NCBI GenBank assembly: GCA_024641835.1
Contig: JAHECH010000281.1
Span: forward strand, 1-6,232
DNA from: Deltaproteobacteria bacterium
GTDB taxonomy: Bacteria; Desulfobacterota; DSM-4660; Desulfatiglandales; HGW-15
Reading direction: 5' to 3'
DNA: 6,232 bases
How positions within the stretch are numbered: position 1 is the first letter of the stretch; each line of letters begins with the position of its first letter. The notes under the pieces were generated by a model. That model was not told where the DNA came from. It saw nothing but the letters and a program-made list of their open reading frames with translations, and ran no database searches. Both the position numbers and the translations under genes were made by a program. Of the stretch, positions 5,752-6,232 are shown one piece after another.

Positions 5752-6232
5752 TCAATAAGTGGATCGCATCCAGCCCGAATCCTTGTTCACAAGGAGCTTG
5801 TCCACCAGCGACCCTCCTTTGGTTTCAATATCCACCTCGTAGTCATTCCCCTTTTCTTCAATCTTTCCTATTTTGAGGTTGGGATTTCTCGTAGACTTCA
5901 GGTAATTTTCAACCTGTTCTTGGACCTGTGCTTTGTCCAACGGTTTCTGGGGCTGCTGGTACTGCGGACCGGACTGCGGACCGTACTGCGGACCGTACTG
6001 TGGCCCATACTGCCCGCCATAGCCGGGACCCATCATCCCGGGACCCATGCCGTAGCCGTAGCCATACCCGGGACCCATCATGCCAGGACCCATTCCGTAG
6101 CCATAGCCAGGTCCCATCATGCCGGGGCCCATCCCGTAGCCATACCCGGGACCCATCATGCCGGGGCCCATCCCATAGCCATACCCATAACCCGGACCCG
6201 TCGCTCCAGGACCCGCAGGCTGCGCAAAGATC
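5752..6232 (-). CDS. Secreted Met-Gly-Pro-Tyr repeat protein with PepSY-like C-terminal domain, 5' end outside window
   Basis: The frame is open from the right edge to the TGA at 5752-5754 (159 codons visible). The first visible residues, IFAQPAGPGATG, resemble the end of a signal peptide with cleavage near FAQPA. The true start therefore lies beyond 6232, and the internal ATG at 6171 is a repeat methionine. The visible protein has three zones. First come four near-identical units MGPGMMGPGYGYG. Next is a QYGP/QSGP repeat with QYQQPQKP. Last is a conserved-looking domain of about 65 residues from KPLDKAQVQEQVENYLKS to SLVDKLLVNKDSGWMRSTY, whose alternating strand pattern and DKLLVNKDSG ending resemble PepSY-type domains. 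That assignment is by eye. It is probably exported, and Met-rich repeats beside a multicopper oxidase suggest copper binding, which is inference. It is the first visible gene of the operon. Confidence 0.8.
   Translation of the reverse strand, partial: IFAQPAGPGATGPGYGYGYGMGPGMMGPGYGYGMGPGMMGPGYGYGMGPGMMGPGYGYGYGMGPGMMGPGYGGQYGPQYGPQYGPQSGPQYQQPQKPLDKAQVQEQVENYLKSTRNPNLKIGKIEEKGNDYEVDIETKGGSLVDKLLVNKDSGWMRSTY
5965..6012 (-). repeat. Four 12-bp coding repeats (QYGP x3, QSGP)
   Basis: Within the repeat protein, units CAG-TAY/TCC-GGN-CCN occur four times in tandem at 6012-6001, 6000-5989, 5988-5977 and 5976-5965. The last has Ser in place of Tyr. They form a Gln/Tyr/Gly/Pro linker between the Met-rich repeats and the folded C-terminal domain. 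Such a tract is prone to slippage. Confidence 0.85.
6013..6171 (-). repeat. Four coding repeats of 36-45 bp encoding MGPGMMGPGYGYG
   Basis: Units lie at 6171-6133 and 6132-6094 (39 bp each), 6093-6049 (45 bp, with an extra YG) and 6048-6013 (36 bp, ending in GYGG). The first two differ at four of 39 bases, all at third codon positions with no amino acid change. A preceding partial PGYGYGYG lies upstream at 6172-6195. Twelve methionines fall within about 53 residues. Confidence 0.88.

Noticed and set aside
6132..6171. ATG at 6171 as the start of the repeat protein
   Set aside because: The frame stays open to the window edge, and the residues upstream look like the end of a signal peptide; this Met is simply part of a repeat unit.
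5965..6171. Possible CRISPR-like array
   Set aside because: The repeats are tandem without spacers, have unit lengths that are multiples of three, and vary only at silent positions within a coding frame.

Overview
The window looks like ordinary bacterial chromosome: dense genes with short gaps, good Shine-Dalgarno sites and moderate GC. The gene mix (LivK-type substrate-binding protein, a globin-domain/histidine kinase remnant, a Tat-exported multicopper oxidase, SHOCT and Gly/Met/Tyr-rich envelope proteins) resembles Deltaproteobacteria/Desulfobacterota. That placement is inference from protein style; there is no rRNA or marker gene here. No RNA gene, CRISPR array, insertion sequence or attachment site was seen.

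Left part (1-2095, minus strand). A D-glutamate cyclase/DUF1445 'putative hydro-lyase' gene (1276-2058) lies upstream of a periplasmic substrate-binding protein of the branched-chain amino acid ABC family, which runs off the left edge (1-1039). The binding protein has its own good promoter just after the hydro-lyase stop codon (TTGACA-N17-TATATT) and a leader of about 180 nt that contains two perfect inverted repeats.

Middle (2096-3947, plus strand). Diverging from the hydro-lyase is a wrecked sensor histidine kinase. About 47 residues of an N-terminal globin-like sensor domain are joined, out of frame, to the last 52 or so residues of a kinase ATPase domain, so the core of the gene has been deleted. 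An NCS2-family nucleobase permease follows directly. It is a full-length carrier, but both positions that hold the substrate-binding glutamates in UraA appear to be replaced. Its real start is probably a GTG after the kinase remnant, not the ATG inside it.

Right part (3944-6232, minus strand). A probable copper-related envelope operon is read leftwards in this order: a secreted protein with a Met-Gly-Pro-Tyr repeat region and a PepSY-like C-terminal domain (its start is outside the window), a small membrane protein with a SHOCT domain, and a complete three-domain multicopper oxidase with a Tat signal and all copper ligands. The oxidase and permease genes converge and overlap by four bases. 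A 15-bp tandem duplication and a strong hairpin lie between the first two genes.

The best leads are the kinase deletion remnant, the permease without the usual glutamates, and the oxidase/SHOCT/repeat-protein module. No wholly new system is evident.
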